DNA of 64,000 bases from Albula goreensis (GCA_022829145.1 CM040750.1:37829386-37893385); one strand, 5' to 3'; shown: positions 23,997 through 36,017, counted from the first letter of the stretch. Made by a program: numbers and translations. The notes: generated from the sequence alone by a model not told the origin.

Positions 23997-25869
23997 GGCT
24001 AAGACAGTCAGCATGCACCAGCCTGCTTATAAACTGAATGAGACGATCACTCAGCCAAACAGAGAGCTAGGAGGCCGGAACATTGTGGCTACAGGTTATC
24101 AGCTGATTAGCAAGTCAGGTTAAGCTCAGTATCATCTGCTGCTACGTGTGCAATAGCAATGCTTTCAAAGGACCGGCAGCTTCCCAAAGCCATTATGCAT
24201 TCAAATTGACCACATTTATCAGTTTTCTTCTGTTTTGTAAAAAAAAACTACAGAGCTAGTAATTAAGGACCGTATCTGATAGGTGAACGGACTAGCAGGT
24301 CGAATATAAAACTAGAAGGAGCCGTGTGCCATTTAGGAGGCTGGGGTCACTGAGAAAAACTTCTTAAAATTGATAAAGGATTTATTAGGCCGTATCAGGG
24401 TAATTTAAATCCATATCCTTATGGATCCAGGTACATTCTGTTCTGGTGTCACTGCCTCTCCCTCACCCTTCACAAACTTCATACCTAAATATGCAGGTAA
24501 CAGCCTTTGAGGATTATGTTTGATGTTTAAAAGAAAGCGAGAGAGAGAGTGCGTGTGTGTGTGTTTGTGTGTGTGCATGTGAGTGTTTGTTGAGTGTGTT
24601 CATGCACAAACTCTGGGACAAACACTGGTGTGATATTGTTTTTAATTATGAGTTTACTGAGAGGAACTGTTCCACTATTTATTCCTCTTTCTACTTTCTC
24701 ATATTTCATTATGAATTCTTGGAGCTTCAGCTGATTGAATTCTTTAATTTATTCATCATTCTTAATTAATACAGACACTAATTAATACTGAAAGTTTTAA
24801 AAGCTACTCAGAAATCCTACTGGTTTTTGCCTCTTCCATAATTTTGAGGATAAGCTGTTGCTGTAGCCATAAATGCTCCTAATATCCTCTAGTAAGGAGT
24901 CCCAAGGCAAAGCAGCCATGACAAAGAGCCTGTGCGTATGCTGGATGCTCCGTACTTTCACAGCCGCTGTTTAAATATCGTGTCTTTGTCCTTCTCGATC
25001 TCCAGCCCCAGCCTGTTGCAGACTGATTACTTCATCCTGAGATCTGCACTTCAAAGCAAAAGTGAAAACTGGATATTACAGCGCAGAGCAAAACAATTGG
25101 TGTTTTTATTACTTTACACACAATGAATCAAATCAAAGGGAAAAGAAATGGAATGAAAAACAGTTTTGTTTTACCTCGTTTTTTTTTGTTTCATTTATTT
25201 TTTTTTCTTTACAAGTTGAGCTCTGCTGGTTTTCAGGTCATCTCAAAGCGGTGGTCTTTGATAAAGAAGGTGAGGTGTGCAGCCAAAAATTCTGTAGACG
25301 CACCGAACGCTCAGGTCTCTAATCTCAGCTTTGAAATTCTGTCTCAGTTCCATCCAGGCTGAAACATTCCAATCTGATGCACCTGCTGAGAATGTATAAT
25401 ATGCCCAGACCATCAAATGTGCATGCTGATCTCACCCGGAGTCCTACTCACAAAACGGAACCCAAAGAGAGGAGGGGAAGTGGCACAGTTGGAAAAGTAG
25501 CACTTTTGCTCAGTGACTTTATGAGCAGAATAGAAATATCACACCTGTAACAAATGTAAGAATATATGTCACAATGTTTATGAAGGAAGTCAGAAAATAG
25601 ACTCTTATGGTCCAGTTACCAGTACTGGTACCTTTCCTGTTGCGTCCATTATCGGACTTGAATCTTTCTTAAAGTATTTTCAGTCAACAGCATGTGATAT
25701 ATACAGCTTAAATCCTTCATAATTAAGAAACTCCTCTGACTTATCTTAAAATTCCAGCTACATTCCAGCAAACCCTTACTGTATAAAGTCCCTGGACCAA
25801 CTATAGACCTTGGGAAAACTGTTTTTAATTACCTTGCATCCAAAAGCTGGCATGATCTTCAGAACCAAC
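23997..25869. other. Low-copy, A+T-rich DNA
   Basis: About 1.9 kb with a small (GT)n at 24,556-24,600 and poly-T runs at 25,180-25,210. The section 24,930-25,090 has conserved-element texture. No exon or RNA gene seen. Confidence 0.3.
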
Positions 25870-26115
25870 TTGAAATGGACTTGTTAATAACATTCTGGGA
25901 TTGTAGATCCTCATGCTCTGTACTTTTAGAGGAAAGTGAATGGGTTTGAAATGTTTTACTCAATGTGTTTATATTTTAATTTTCCTCTTTTCATTTTTTC
26001 CAGTATGTTGTTCTGTCATGCTGCTTGTTACTGTGTGTCAGGTCCCCCTTTAAAAAGAGATGTTAGCATCAACAGGGTTTCCTTTTAAAATAAAGAGTAA
26101 ATAAAACATTTTAAT
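25870..26115 (+). mobile_element. LINE 3' end, old fragment
   Basis: The end GTCAGGTCCCCCTTTAAAAA, GAGATGTTAGCATCAACAGG and GTTTCCTTTTAAAATAAAG resembles the frequent fish LINE 3' terminus that I recall as AAAGAGATTTTAATCTCAAT followed by GGTTAAATAAAGG. The part upstream may extend to about 25,600 but has no readable reverse-transcriptase frame. The clade is uncertain. Confidence 0.45.
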
Positions 26116-26992
26116 AAACAGGGTAACACAGACCGAGTTATCTCATGAGTTTGTAGACTCTTTTGTTCCGCTCCAAAGCAAAATATTGTTGTTCTTTCCC
26201 AACCATCCTCTCCATTACAGCCACAGGGTTCTCAGAGAGGACGGCTGTGATAACGGGCCTGCGCTCAGCCAGCAGAGAGAAGCACAAAGCAGGTGAGAGC
26301 CAAGGCCCAGCAGGGGAGCTCCGCAGAGAGCATCTCTGAATGGAGAGAGGTCGTTTTCATCACAACGCCACAGCTGAGCCGCACAGAGAACCGCGGCTCC
26401 ACAAAGGACAGCGCACTCTGCCTCCGCTCCTTCTCCCTAGCCTCCTGCGGCTTCCCTCCTCAGACCTCCCATCATAATTAAGCCTGTTACTTTAAGAGTG
26501 TGTTTTTCCCCTCGAATGAAAGAGTTGTGTGGTTTGGCTGTCCAGAATGTACTGCATTATAATTTAGGAAATTAACACTAATCTAAGCCATTGTAAAGGC
26601 TCACTATCTGCTGGGGAGGAAGTAAGCTTATGGTATCTGTGTCTTTTATTCACAGGTCAACACTGTTTGAAACAAACACACTGGATTCACATGCTGGGAT
26701 ACCTTTAAACAACAGGTATAGGGCTCTTCTATAATGGTTACAACATAACAGAGCTTTTTAACTTGAATAAAAATTATTTTCATTTTGAAACTGTGGGGTA
26801 CTGCATTTTGCAGTTTTTCACACAGGTATAGGCCAGTACACTCTTACATCTCCATATATGATATGAAAAAATACACTTCTCAACCAATCAGAATTAAATA
26901 TTTAAGTCATAGTAGAACCATTTATAATCAAGTGGTGCTTGTGGAATTTTATTTATTGCTATATGCTCAGATGAAACTATCAAAATAATATT
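26116..26992. other. Low-copy DNA, no gene seen
   Basis: Includes a GC-richer patch at 26,220-26,480 and A+T-rich sequence after it. No credible coding frame. Confidence 0.3.
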
Positions 26993-27090
26993 TGAATCTG
27001 ACCCTTTTCGGGGTGCATGTTGTGTGGCTGGGATCCATTTTGAATCTGACCCTTTTCAGGGTGCATGTTTTGTGGCTGGGATCCATTTTG
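26993..27090. repeat. 48-bp tandem duplication
   Basis: A 48-bp segment starting GAATCTGACCCTTTTC at 26,994 is repeated at 27,042 with two visible differences. It lies about 40 bp upstream of the LTR element and is not part of it. Confidence 0.93.
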
Positions 27091-27127
27091 TTAAGGCCCG
27101 CTCAGTTCACTCATTGTCACATATTAC

Positions 27128-27132
27128 TTAAC
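27128..27132. repeat. Target-site duplication TTAAC, left
   Basis: TTAAC directly precedes the 5' LTR and is repeated at 32,526-32,530, the 5-bp duplication expected of Ty3/gypsy integrases. Confidence 0.9.
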
Positions 27133-27691
27133 TGTCAGTATTCCTGACTGATCTGTTTTTTGTTTCTGTTTTTCTCTGTCAGTTTGGTTTTTTCTGTGTT
27201 TTGGTTTGTTACCTGTCCATGTGCTTTTGTTTTCATTTTGTGTTGCTCCGCCCACCTTGTTACCTGCCCTGTAATTACCAATTTGTTCCACCTGCCCTGT
27301 TGTGCACCTGTGTCTTGTTAGCTTGTTAGTTCTGTGTATTTAAACCCTGCCTTGTCTCTTGTTTGTTGCGAGTTCGTCTCAGTTACTTCTGTTCCTGTGT
27401 GCGCTACGAGCCTTTTGTTCCTGTTCTGCCTGCCTGTTGTTACCCTGTCCGTTTTTTGGTTTTTGATTTATTGCCTAGTGTTTTTGTACCGTTGCCGTGT
27501 CTACTGGTTTTTGAATTTCTGCCTGACTTTTTGACTATTCTTGTGGATTGTGTTTTTGTGCTTTTGCTGTGCCTTATCGGACATGACCATTGCCTGTTTT
27601 TCGATTACGATTCTGGATTTCGGACTTTGGCTTCTAATAATAAACCTCTTACGTATTACGTCCGCATCTGAGTCCTTCCTGAGCCCTGACA
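27133..27691 (+). repeat. 5' LTR of the sushi-type element
   Basis: A 559-bp direct repeat, TG...CA ended. It holds TATTTAAA at 27,337-27,344 as a likely TATA box, with transcription expected to begin about 30 bp on (near 27,367), and AATAAA near the end (about 27,639-27,645) as polyadenylation signal. Matches the 3' LTR without a visible difference. Confidence 0.95.
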
Positions 27692-27693
27692 GT

Positions 27694-27703
27694 ACGAACT
27701 CGC
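27694..27703 (+). promoter_or_regulatory. Self-priming-type primer-binding site
   Basis: ACGAACTCGC, two bases inside the 5' LTR end, is the exact reverse complement of GCGAGTTCGT at 27,368-27,377, the predicted 5' end of the element's own RNA. No tRNA 3'-end complement beginning TGG is present at this place. Tf1 and its sushi relatives are known to prime reverse transcription with the 5' end of their own transcript, and this layout fits that. Confidence 0.75.
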
Positions 27704-27708
27704 CAGTC

Positions 27709-30700
27709 ATGGACTCAGCGGACGACAGCCTGTTGCGTACCATGCTGAACCAGCAGGATTTGCATCTCTACCGACAACAGAACCAGCTTGAATCGGTAAA
27801 GCGGGTGTTGGAATCTTTTGCGGCCAGCATGACCAGTCTTTCAGCCCAGTTCCAACAACTCCAGCAGGAACGAGAAAAGACGGCTGTCTCCCCTGATCCT
27901 TCTGCCCAGGCAACATCCACTTCAGTTGGAGTAGAGCCACGCCTTCCCTCTCCGGAACCCTATGCCGGGGACCCATGCACCTGCCGCTCATTCCTGTCTC
28001 AGTGCGCCCTGGTTTTTGAACTGCAGCCCGCCACCTTCCCTTCTGACCGAGCCAAGGTGGCATATGTCATCACACTCCTCACCGGCCGAGCCAGGGAGTG
28101 GGGCACAGCAGTATGGGAAGCCCAGTCTCCAGTCTGCTCTACCCTGGCAGCCTTCAGGGAGGAGATGAAGAGGGTTTTCGACCGCTCTCACTACGGAAGG
28201 GAGGCCGCCCGGGAGATGCTACAGATGCGACAGGGCAATAAGACGGTCTCTGACTATGCTATAGACTTTCGCACACTGGCTGCTACCAGTGGATGGAACC
28301 AGGATGCCCAGTTTGACGTCTTCCTCCATGGGCTTTCAGATGATATTAAGGACAAGCTGATAACCCACGACCTGCCGGACAGCTTCGACACCCTTGTAGA
28401 GATGGCTATTCGCATCGACCAGCGCCTGTCCATTAATCGCCGGGAGAGACTGGAGAGAAGGCGCCCCAGCTACAGATTCTCAGAGGCCAGAGCTTCCGAG
28501 CTGAGGCAGAAGGACCGCACCCGACTGACCCCCGCTGAACGCCAGCGTCGCATCAGATCCGGTGCATGCCTCTACTGTGGGAGACTTGGTCATTACCTCA
28601 CCACCTGCCCACTAAGAAACCAGCGCTCACGAGTAGCTGGGGGATTACAGGTGGGCGTTACCCCAATTCAGTCTGCTAACTCCCGGCCTGTGCTGTCTGC
28701 TTCTCTCCTTATCAACGGTGATTCTCGGGTCGTCTCTGTCCTTGTGGATTCGGGAGCGGAAGGAAACTTCATGGACACCCAGTTTGCCGCTCGTCTCCAG
28801 TTACCCAGTACACCTCTCAAGACCCCCCTGGAGGTCCTCGCCATCACTGGCGCCTCTCTGGTCCGCATCACCCATGTCACTCCCCCGCTGAGCCTGTTGC
28901 TGTCTGGAAATCATCGAGAAGAGGTAGTATTTTTCCTTATTGACTCTCCTCAAGCTTGTGTGGTTCTGGGACACCCCTGGCTTGCTAAGCACAATCCCTG
29001 GGTGGACTGGGCTACTAATCGCATTTTGGAATGGAGTCCCTATTGTATGTCACACTGTCTTCGAGATGCCCAGGTACCCATGTCGCCAACCAGACCCGCT
29101 GCAGAGGAGACCACTGACCTGTCTGCAGTTCCGCCTGAGTATCTGGACCTGAGAGAGGTATTCAGTAAGACCCGCGCCACTTCCCTGCCACCTCACCGAC
29201 CTTATGACTGTGCCATCAATCTCCTGCCAGGTACGTCGCCTCCCAGGGCCGCCTGTTCTCTCTCTCACGTCCGGAAACTGAGGCGATGAATAAGTATATC
29301 CAGGAATCGCTGGCTGCGGGAATCATCAGGCCCTCCACGTCTCCTGCCGGTGCTGGCTTCTTCTTCGTGGCCAAGAAGGACGGCGGGTTGCGTCCCTGCA
29401 TCGACTATCGGGGACTCAATGCAATCACAGTAAAGAATCGCTACCCTCTGCCACTAATGTGTTCTGCTTTTGAGTCCCTGCAGGGTGCAGCCATTTTTAC
29501 CAAATTGGATCTCCGCAACGCTTACCATCTGGTCCGAATACAGGAAGGAGATGAGTGGAAGACGGCGTTTAACACCCCAACAGGCCATTATGAATATTTG
29601 GTAATGCCGTTTGGACTTACTAATGCCCCAGGGGTCTTCCAGGCTCTAGTCAATGATGTGTTGCGGGATATGATCGGCCAGTTTGTCTATGTTTACCTGG
29701 ACGATATCTTGATTTTCTCCCGTTCCAGTACCGAGCACGCCCAACACGTCGACGTGTGCTCCAGAGACTCCTTGAGAATCAGCTGTTTGTCAAGGCGGAG
29801 AAATGTGAGTTCCATTGCAAGTCTGTCTCTTTTTTGGGGTTCGTTGTTTCCGCAGAGGGCGTCCTGATGGATCAACGGAAGGTACGGGCAGTGGTGGAGT
29901 GGCCGAAACCTGACTCTAGACGAGAGTTACAGCGGTTCCTGGGGTTCGCAAACTTTTACAGACGCTTCATTCGGAACTATGGTTCTGTAGCCGCTCCTCT
30001 CACCGCGCTAACATCAGCCACCCGAAGATTCGTCTGGACATCCGATGCGGAGCAAGCCTTCCGGGATCTCAAGGTGCGTTTCTCCTCTGCTCCTGTCCTG
30101 ATCCAGCCGGATCCGTCGCGGCAGTTTGTGGTGGAGGTCGATGCCTCCGATGTGGGAGTGGGGGCTGTCCTCTCTCAAGTCTCTGCAGTCGATGGCAAGT
30201 TGCACCCTTGCGCTTTCTTCTCTCACTGCCTTACCCTACAGAGCGGAATTACGACATCGGAGACAGGGAGCTGTTGGCAGTTAAGTTAGCGCTCGAGGAA
30301 TGGAGGCACTGGTTGGAGGGTGCAGAGGTTCCGTTCCTGGTATGGACTGACCACAAAAACCTGGAGTACTTGCGGGCGGCTAAACGCCTCAACCCTCGTC
30401 AAGCCCGCTGGTCCTTGTTTTTCGCCCGTTTTAATTTTGTCCTCTCTTTTCGTCCTGGCTCTAAGAACGGGAAACCTGATGCCTTGTCCAGGCAGTTTGC
30501 AGCCGCGGAGGAGCCCACTGAGGGGGATTCTATCCTGCCATCCCGCTGCTGGCTGGCGGCGGCACTGTGGGACATTGAAGCAGTGGTGCGCGCTGCCCAT
30601 CGGGTAGGTCCTGCACCCAGTGCCTGTCCTGATAACTTGCTCTTTGTTCCACAGTCTGTTCGCTCGCAGGTCTTGCAGTGGGGGCACTCCTCCCGGTTAG

Positions 30701-31926
30701 CGTGCCACCCGGGAGCCCGTCGCACAAAGGCTTTCATTAGCCAGAGATTCTGGTGGCCTTCCATGGATGAGGATGTCCGGGACTTTGTGGCTGCCTGCTC
30801 TGTCTGCGCCCGGAACAAACCCTCCACTGCTCCTCCTGCTGGTTTGCTGCGCCTCTGCCGATTCCCAGGAGGCCCTGGTCACACATCGCACTGGATTTTG
30901 TGACAGGATTACCCCAGTCTGACGGTAACACAACCATCCTCACTATTGTCGACAGGTTTTCCAAGGCTGTTCACCTCCTGGCCTTACCCAAGCTACCCTC
31001 GGCGAAGGAGACTGCTGAACTTCTTATCCAGCATGTTTTTAAATTACACGGATTACCTGTTGATGTGGTGTCAGATCGAGGACCTCAGTTTACGTCCCAT
31101 TTCTGGGGGGCTTTTTGTAAATTGCTTGGTGCTTCTGTTAGCCTCTCTTCAGGTTTTCACCCTCAATCCAATGGACAGACGGAGAGGGCCAATCAGCAGA
31201 TGGAGACCGTCCTGCGGTGTCTCACCTCGCAGGAGCCAGGGTCCTGGAGCCGCCAGCTGCCTTGGGTAGAGTACTCCATCAACTCCTGCCTTCCTCCTCC
31301 ACCGGACTGTCCCCATTCCAGTGCTGCTTGGGGTATCAACCTCCGTTGTTCCCGCTCAGGAGGAGGAGGTGGGGGTACCCTCGGCAGTGGCGTTTGTCCG
31401 ACGCTGTCGCCGCACCTGGAGGCGCACCAGATCAGCGTTGATACGCGCTTCACGCAGGATCAAGAGGGCGGCGGATGGTCGTCGTTCCAAGGCTCCTCGC
31501 TACCTGCAGGGGCAAAGAGTATGGCTCTCCACCAAGGATATTCCTCTGAGGGTCGAGTCTCGTAAGTTGGCTCCTCGCTTCATCGGTCCCTTCCCTATCA
31601 CTAAAGTCATCAGCCCCGCTGCTGTCCGGCTCCAACTTCCCCACTCCCTCCGTCGCATTCACCCTACCTTCCATGTGTCCCGAGTCAAGCCTGTCCGTCG
31701 CAGCCCACTGTGCCCGTGTCCAAGGCTCCTCCACCCCCCCGCCTCATCGACGGTACAGAAGCGTATACTGTTCGCCGTCTGCTGGGGGTTCGGCGTCGGG
31801 GCCGTGGCTTCCAGTACCTGGTGGACTGGGAGGGCTACGGACCGGAGGAACGCTGCTGGGTCCCGGCTCGGGACATTTTGGACCCTTCCCTCATCTCAGA
31901 CTTTAACAAACGACATCCTGGGATGA
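27709..31926 (+). pseudogene. gag-pol coding region of the sushi-type element (broken)
   Basis: Fossil coding part. In order: gag with a capsid-like region from about 27,950 and a CCHC zinc knuckle (CLYCGRLGHYLTTC) near 28,570-28,610; aspartic protease with VDSGAEG near 28,745; reverse transcriptase with YLDD near 29,690; RNase H with VDASDVG near 30,140; integrase HHCC zinc finger near 30,690-30,810 and DDE core near 30,890-31,195; a C-terminal chromodomain (YLVDWEGYG...W) near 31,755-31,880. The reading frame is interrupted about half a dozen times overall, so no complete polyprotein is encoded. Confidence 0.92.
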
Positions 31927-31952
31927 CAGTTAGAACGCCTGGTGGCGTCCCT

Positions 31953-31963
31953 AGAGGGGGGGG
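31953..31963 (+). promoter_or_regulatory. Polypurine tract of the LTR element
   Basis: AGAGGGGGGGG lies 3 bp before the 3' LTR, in the position where plus-strand DNA synthesis is primed in LTR elements. Confidence 0.85.
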
Positions 31964-31966
31964 TAC

Positions 31967-32525
31967 TGTCAGTATTCCTGACTGATCTGTTTTTTGTTTC
32001 TGTTTTTCTCTGTCAGTTTGGTTTTTTCTGTGTTTTGGTTTGTTACCTGTCCATGTGCTTTTGTTTTCATTTTGTGTTGCTCCGCCCACCTTGTTACCTG
32101 CCCTGTAATTACCAATTTGTTCCACCTGCCCTGTTGTGCACCTGTGTCTTGTTAGCTTGTTAGTTCTGTGTATTTAAACCCTGCCTTGTCTCTTGTTTGT
32201 TGCGAGTTCGTCTCAGTTACTTCTGTTCCTGTGTGCGCTACGAGCCTTTTGTTCCTGTTCTGCCTGCCTGTTGTTACCCTGTCCGTTTTTTGGTTTTTGA
32301 TTTATTGCCTAGTGTTTTTGTACCGTTGCCGTGTCTACTGGTTTTTGAATTTCTGCCTGACTTTTTGACTATTCTTGTGGATTGTGTTTTTGTGCTTTTG
32401 CTGTGCCTTATCGGACATGACCATTGCCTGTTTTTCGATTACGATTCTGGATTTCGGACTTTGGCTTCTAATAATAAACCTCTTACGTATTACGTCCGCA
32501 TCTGAGTCCTTCCTGAGCCCTGACA
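31967..32525 (+). repeat. 3' LTR of the sushi-type element
   Basis: 559 bp, the same as the 5' LTR on visual comparison along its whole length, including TATTTAAA and the AATAAA region. No difference seen means an insertion too recent to have collected LTR substitutions, or later LTR homogenisation by gene conversion. Confidence 0.95.
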
Positions 32526-32530
32526 TTAAC
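32526..32530. repeat. Target-site duplication TTAAC, right
   Basis: TTAAC follows the 3' LTR directly, matching 27,128-27,132. Confidence 0.9.
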
Positions 32531-32572
32531 GAGGGGAGGAAGACAGACAGTTTGATCTGAGGCAGAATGCAG

Positions 32573-33525
32573 TTCACATTTGATTTGTTACACACATCTG
32601 GATCTCTCATTTGATTTGTTACACGAATCTGGATCTCACATTTGATTTGTTACACACATCTGGATCTCACATTTGATTTGTTACACACATCTGGATCTCA
32701 CATTTGATTTGTTACACACATCTGGATCTCTCATTTGATTTGTTACACACATCTGGATCTCTCATTTGATTTGTTACACACATCTGGATCTCACATTTGA
32801 TTTGTTACACACATCTGGATCTCTCATTTGATTTGTTACACACATCTGGATCTCACATTTGATTTGTTACACACATCTGGATCTCACATTTGATTTGTTA
32901 CACACATCTGGATCTCACATTTGATTTGTTACACACATCTGGATCTCTCATTTGATTTGTTACACACATCTGGATCTCTCATTTGATTTGTTACACACAT
33001 CTGATCTCACATTTGATCTGTTACACACACATCTGGATCTCTCATTTGATTTGTTACACACATCTGGATCTCTCATTTGATTTGTTACACACATCTGGAT
33101 CTCTCATTTGATTTGTTACACACATCTGGATCTCACATTTGATCTGTTACACACACATCTGGATCTCTCATTTGATTTGTTACACACATCTGGATCTCTC
33201 ATTTGATTTGTTACACACATCTGGATCTCTCATTTGATTTGTTACACACATCTGGATCTCTCATTTGATTTGTTACACACATCTGGATCTCACATTTGAT
33301 CTGTTACACACACATCTGGATCTCTCATTTGATTTGTTACACACATCTGGATCTCACATTTGATTTGTTACACGAATCTGGATCACTCATTTGATTTGTT
33401 ACACACATCTGGATCTCACATTTGATTTGTTACACACATCTGGATCTCACATTTGATTTGTTACACGAATCTGGATCACTCATTTGATTTGTTACACACA
33501 TCTGGATCTCACATTTGATTTGTTA
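32573..33525. repeat. 31-bp minisatellite, ~31 copies
   Basis: Units contain CATTTGATTTGTTACACAC then ATCTGGATCT(C/A)(A/T)C. A CA-expanded 32/33-bp variant with GATCTGTTACACACACATC recurs at about 33,010, 33,140 and 33,300, pointing to a block of several units duplicated together. Starts 43 bp downstream of the LTR element's right target site. Confidence 0.95.
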
Positions 33526-34116
33526 AAACCTTTTTTTTTTCATTCTCAAGAACGAGAGCGAACATCACGTGACAAACTGCTGATACAGATGTCAGTTTGT
33601 GTTTTAATGAATAACTCCACAATCATTTTTATTTGTTCCTCTGGATACCTCTCTAGTGTTCTTTCCTTGCTGGGTAAAAAAAGGGTTTAAAACTATAATC
33701 ATTCAGTTTAGATTGGTGTCTTATTCCCTTTTTTTGTAAATATTTCTGAAATACATGATTTTTATGACTGTTCTTCATCACTGACTGTTTCTTCATCAGT
33801 AGTCTCTGTGGCCTGGTTTTAAACGATCATTGGCCGGGTGTTAAAGTTATTTCGAAATAATTTGACATAAGCACATAGGATGGTAGATGGTAAGTGTTCC
33901 TCCGTGCTCCTCAGCCTACAGTCCAATTTGCATAATTGCACAGGCCGATTTGTCGACTAATAAAACCCTTTTATTTTCCTGTCAATGAATGGAGGGGAAC
34001 TAAAGTCTACCTCTGGCCCTTTGGTCTGCTGACAGAAAAGAACTGAAGCTGTTTTTGTTTTTGCTCTTTTATGAATTCCTTTTACAAAATTAAAAACTCC
34101 AGTCAAGCCGCTTCCC
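33526..34116. other. Low-copy A+T-rich DNA
   Basis: No gene seen. The section 33,830-34,050 has conserved-element texture. Confidence 0.3.
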
Positions 34117-34806
34117 CTGTCACTGCATCACTGCCTCCTTTCACTGCATCACTGCCTCCTATCACTGCATCACTGCATCACTGCCTCCTATCACTGCATC
34201 ACTGCATCACTGCCTCCTTTCACTGCATCACTGAATCACTGCCTCCTTTCACTGCATCACTGCATCACAGCCTCCTATCACTGCATCACTGCCTCCTTCC
34301 ACTGCATCAGTGCCTCTTTCCACTGCATCACTGCCTCCTTTCACTGCATCTCTGCATCATATCACTGCATCACAGCCTCCTATCACTGCATCACTGCCTC
34401 CTTTCACTGCATCACTGCATCACTGCCTCCTTTCACTGCATCACTGCCTCCTTTCACTGCATCACTACATCATATCACTGCATCACTGCCTCCTTTCACT
34501 GCATCACTGAATCACTGCCTCCTTTCACTGCATCACTGCATCACAGCCTCCTATCACTGCATCACTGCCTCCTTCCACTGCATCAGTGCCTCTTTCCACT
34601 GCATCACTGCCATCTTCCACTGCATTACTGCCACCTTTCACTGCATCACTGCCTCCTTTCACTGCATCTCTGCATCATATCACTGCATCACAGCCTCCTA
34701 TCACTGCATCACTGCCTCCTTTCACTGCATCACTGCATCACTGCCTCCTTTCACTGCATCACTACATCATATCACTGCATCACTGCCCCCTTTCACTGCA
34801 TCACTG
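34117..34806. repeat. 21/30-bp minisatellite with 276-bp higher-order repeat
   Basis: Built on TCACTGCATCACTGCCTCCT, sometimes with an extra GCATCAC(T/A) 9-mer. A distinctive series (CACTGAATCAC, then CACAGCCTCC, then CTTCCACTGCATCAGTGCC, then CTCTTTCCACTG) at about 34,228-34,330 recurs at about 34,504-34,606, a 276-bp higher-order period. Unit lengths divisible by three give a 259-codon Leu/His/Ser frame without protein character. Confidence 0.93.
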
Positions 34807-35057
34807 TTTGGGCTGTTGCGCGAGCATATGTTGACCACACAGTGCTATAACAAACCAGTTTGCTCCTGATATATTTATAACTATGTTATTAAGCATGCAG
34901 AACAGCAGGTCATAGAGGATGCGTGTTCATGAGTCTGAGTGTGTGTGTGTACAAAGCAGCTACACATCAGGCAAGTATTATTTCTCTCCTCTCATAAGGG
35001 CCATATGTGGATTTTAGTATAAATGCTAATCTGATGAAAGGAGATGTTATTTTACAT

Positions 35058-35225
35058 GAGGTTATCAATCCATGGACGAGTTTGTCTTGCCAGCTCATGT
35101 AGTACAGACCTTTGAGCTGTTCAAGTCCAGGCTTGATGCATTGCTAGATATTTGTCTGACTGCGGGTAAACGGCAGGACTGCTCAAGCTGAACGGCCTGT
35201 TCCCATCACATATGTTCTTATGTTT
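35058..35225 (+). mobile_element. CR1/L2-like LINE, 3' end fragment
   Basis: CAATCCATGGACGAG, then CCAGCTCATGTAGTACAG, then GAGCTGTTCAAGTCCAGGCT and GATGC. By translation this resembles the INPW..LP..V.......FKSRLDA C-terminal motif common at the end of CR1/L2-type reverse transcriptase ORFs. It is followed by CAAGCTGAACGGCCTGTTCC and TATGTTCTTATGTTT, a frequent fish LINE 3' end ending in short TTCTTATG-type repeats. Contains stops; old and 5'-truncated. Confidence 0.55.
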
Positions 35226-35575
35226 TTGTTTTATTTTTTCACTTTTAATATATTGTTCCCATTTTCTATTATTCAACTGGTATGATCTTTTTTCATTTTT
35301 AAGAGTGAGAAAGCTGTGATTTTATTCCACTACCAGACATCATGTTTATGTTTCTGGAGAGTTAAAGAACTGTGTTGTTAAAGTAGCAGTAATTTTGGAA
35401 AGAAACTATCCTTATTAATATGGAATGCATTGCTGTTTATGTAACACCGGGTGACTCCAGCAAATACGTTTTATCTTTGTGGGAATTTTATCTTAAAATG
35501 AATAAGATTCATTTTAAATGACAATAAAAGTGTTTCAGGAGCTGCTCTGACTGCAGCTATTTGCAGCCCTGCAGT
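35226..35575. other. Low-copy A+T-rich spacer
   Basis: About 350 bp with no repeat or gene that I can see. Confidence 0.3.
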
Positions 35576-35788
35576 GAGACTGAAGCACTGGGGCAGTGTG
35601 ATAGCAGGGCGATAGCGGGGTAACAGGGTAGGGCAATTAGGGGGGTACCAGGGCAGGCGGAGACTGAAGCACTGGGGCAGTGTGATAGCAGGGCGATAGC
35701 GGGGTATCAGGGTAGGGCAATTAGGGGGGTACCAGGGCAGGCTGAGACTGAAGCACTGGGGCAGTGCTGAGGGTGGGGTACCAGGGCA
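35576..35788. repeat. 84-bp tandem repeat, ~2.5 copies
   Basis: Two complete copies start at 35,576 and 35,660 and a partial third at 35,744; each starts GAGACTGAAGCACTGGGG. Within the unit are short GATAGC(A/G)GGG and GG(T/G)A(T/A)CAGGG sub-repeats. Copies differ at two or three bases. Confidence 0.93.
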
Positions 35789-35812
35789 CATATAGTACAC
35801 ACATACTCACAC

Positions 35813-35819
35813 ACCTGTG

Positions 35820-35856
<37 letters not shown>
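35813..35856. repeat. (CA)n microsatellite
   Basis: Short CA run with flanking TACACA interruptions. Confidence 0.9.
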
Positions 35857-35858
<2 letters not shown>

Positions 35859-36017
35859 TAACAAGCCCGCCTTGCCCTGTGTAAATGTTTTCAGTGAGAA
35901 TTGTCAGCCATTGCTGGGGTGTTGTCATTGTGATGTGAATCACTCCCCTGTACAGAATAAATCAACCCCTCACACAATGAGCTGAGCTGCTGTTTAAATT
36001 AGCGGCTGCTGCTTCAC

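Larger units (their letters stand above)
27133..32525 (+). mobile_element. Ty3/gypsy chromovirus, Tf1/sushi type (5.4 kb, young, coding part broken)
   Basis: An LTR retrotransposon fossil with both LTRs (559 bp each, TGTCAG...CTGACA), a 5-bp target duplication (TTAAC), a self-priming-type primer site, a polypurine tract and gag-protease-RT-RNase H-integrase-chromodomain in that order. The order and the C-terminal chromodomain place it among chromoviruses; the fish members form the sushi group close to yeast Tf1. The LTRs look identical by eye, so the insertion is very recent. The coding part is nevertheless interrupted by roughly half a dozen breaks, so this copy looks non-functional. It landed between a 48-bp duplication and a 31-bp array. 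Confidence 0.95.
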
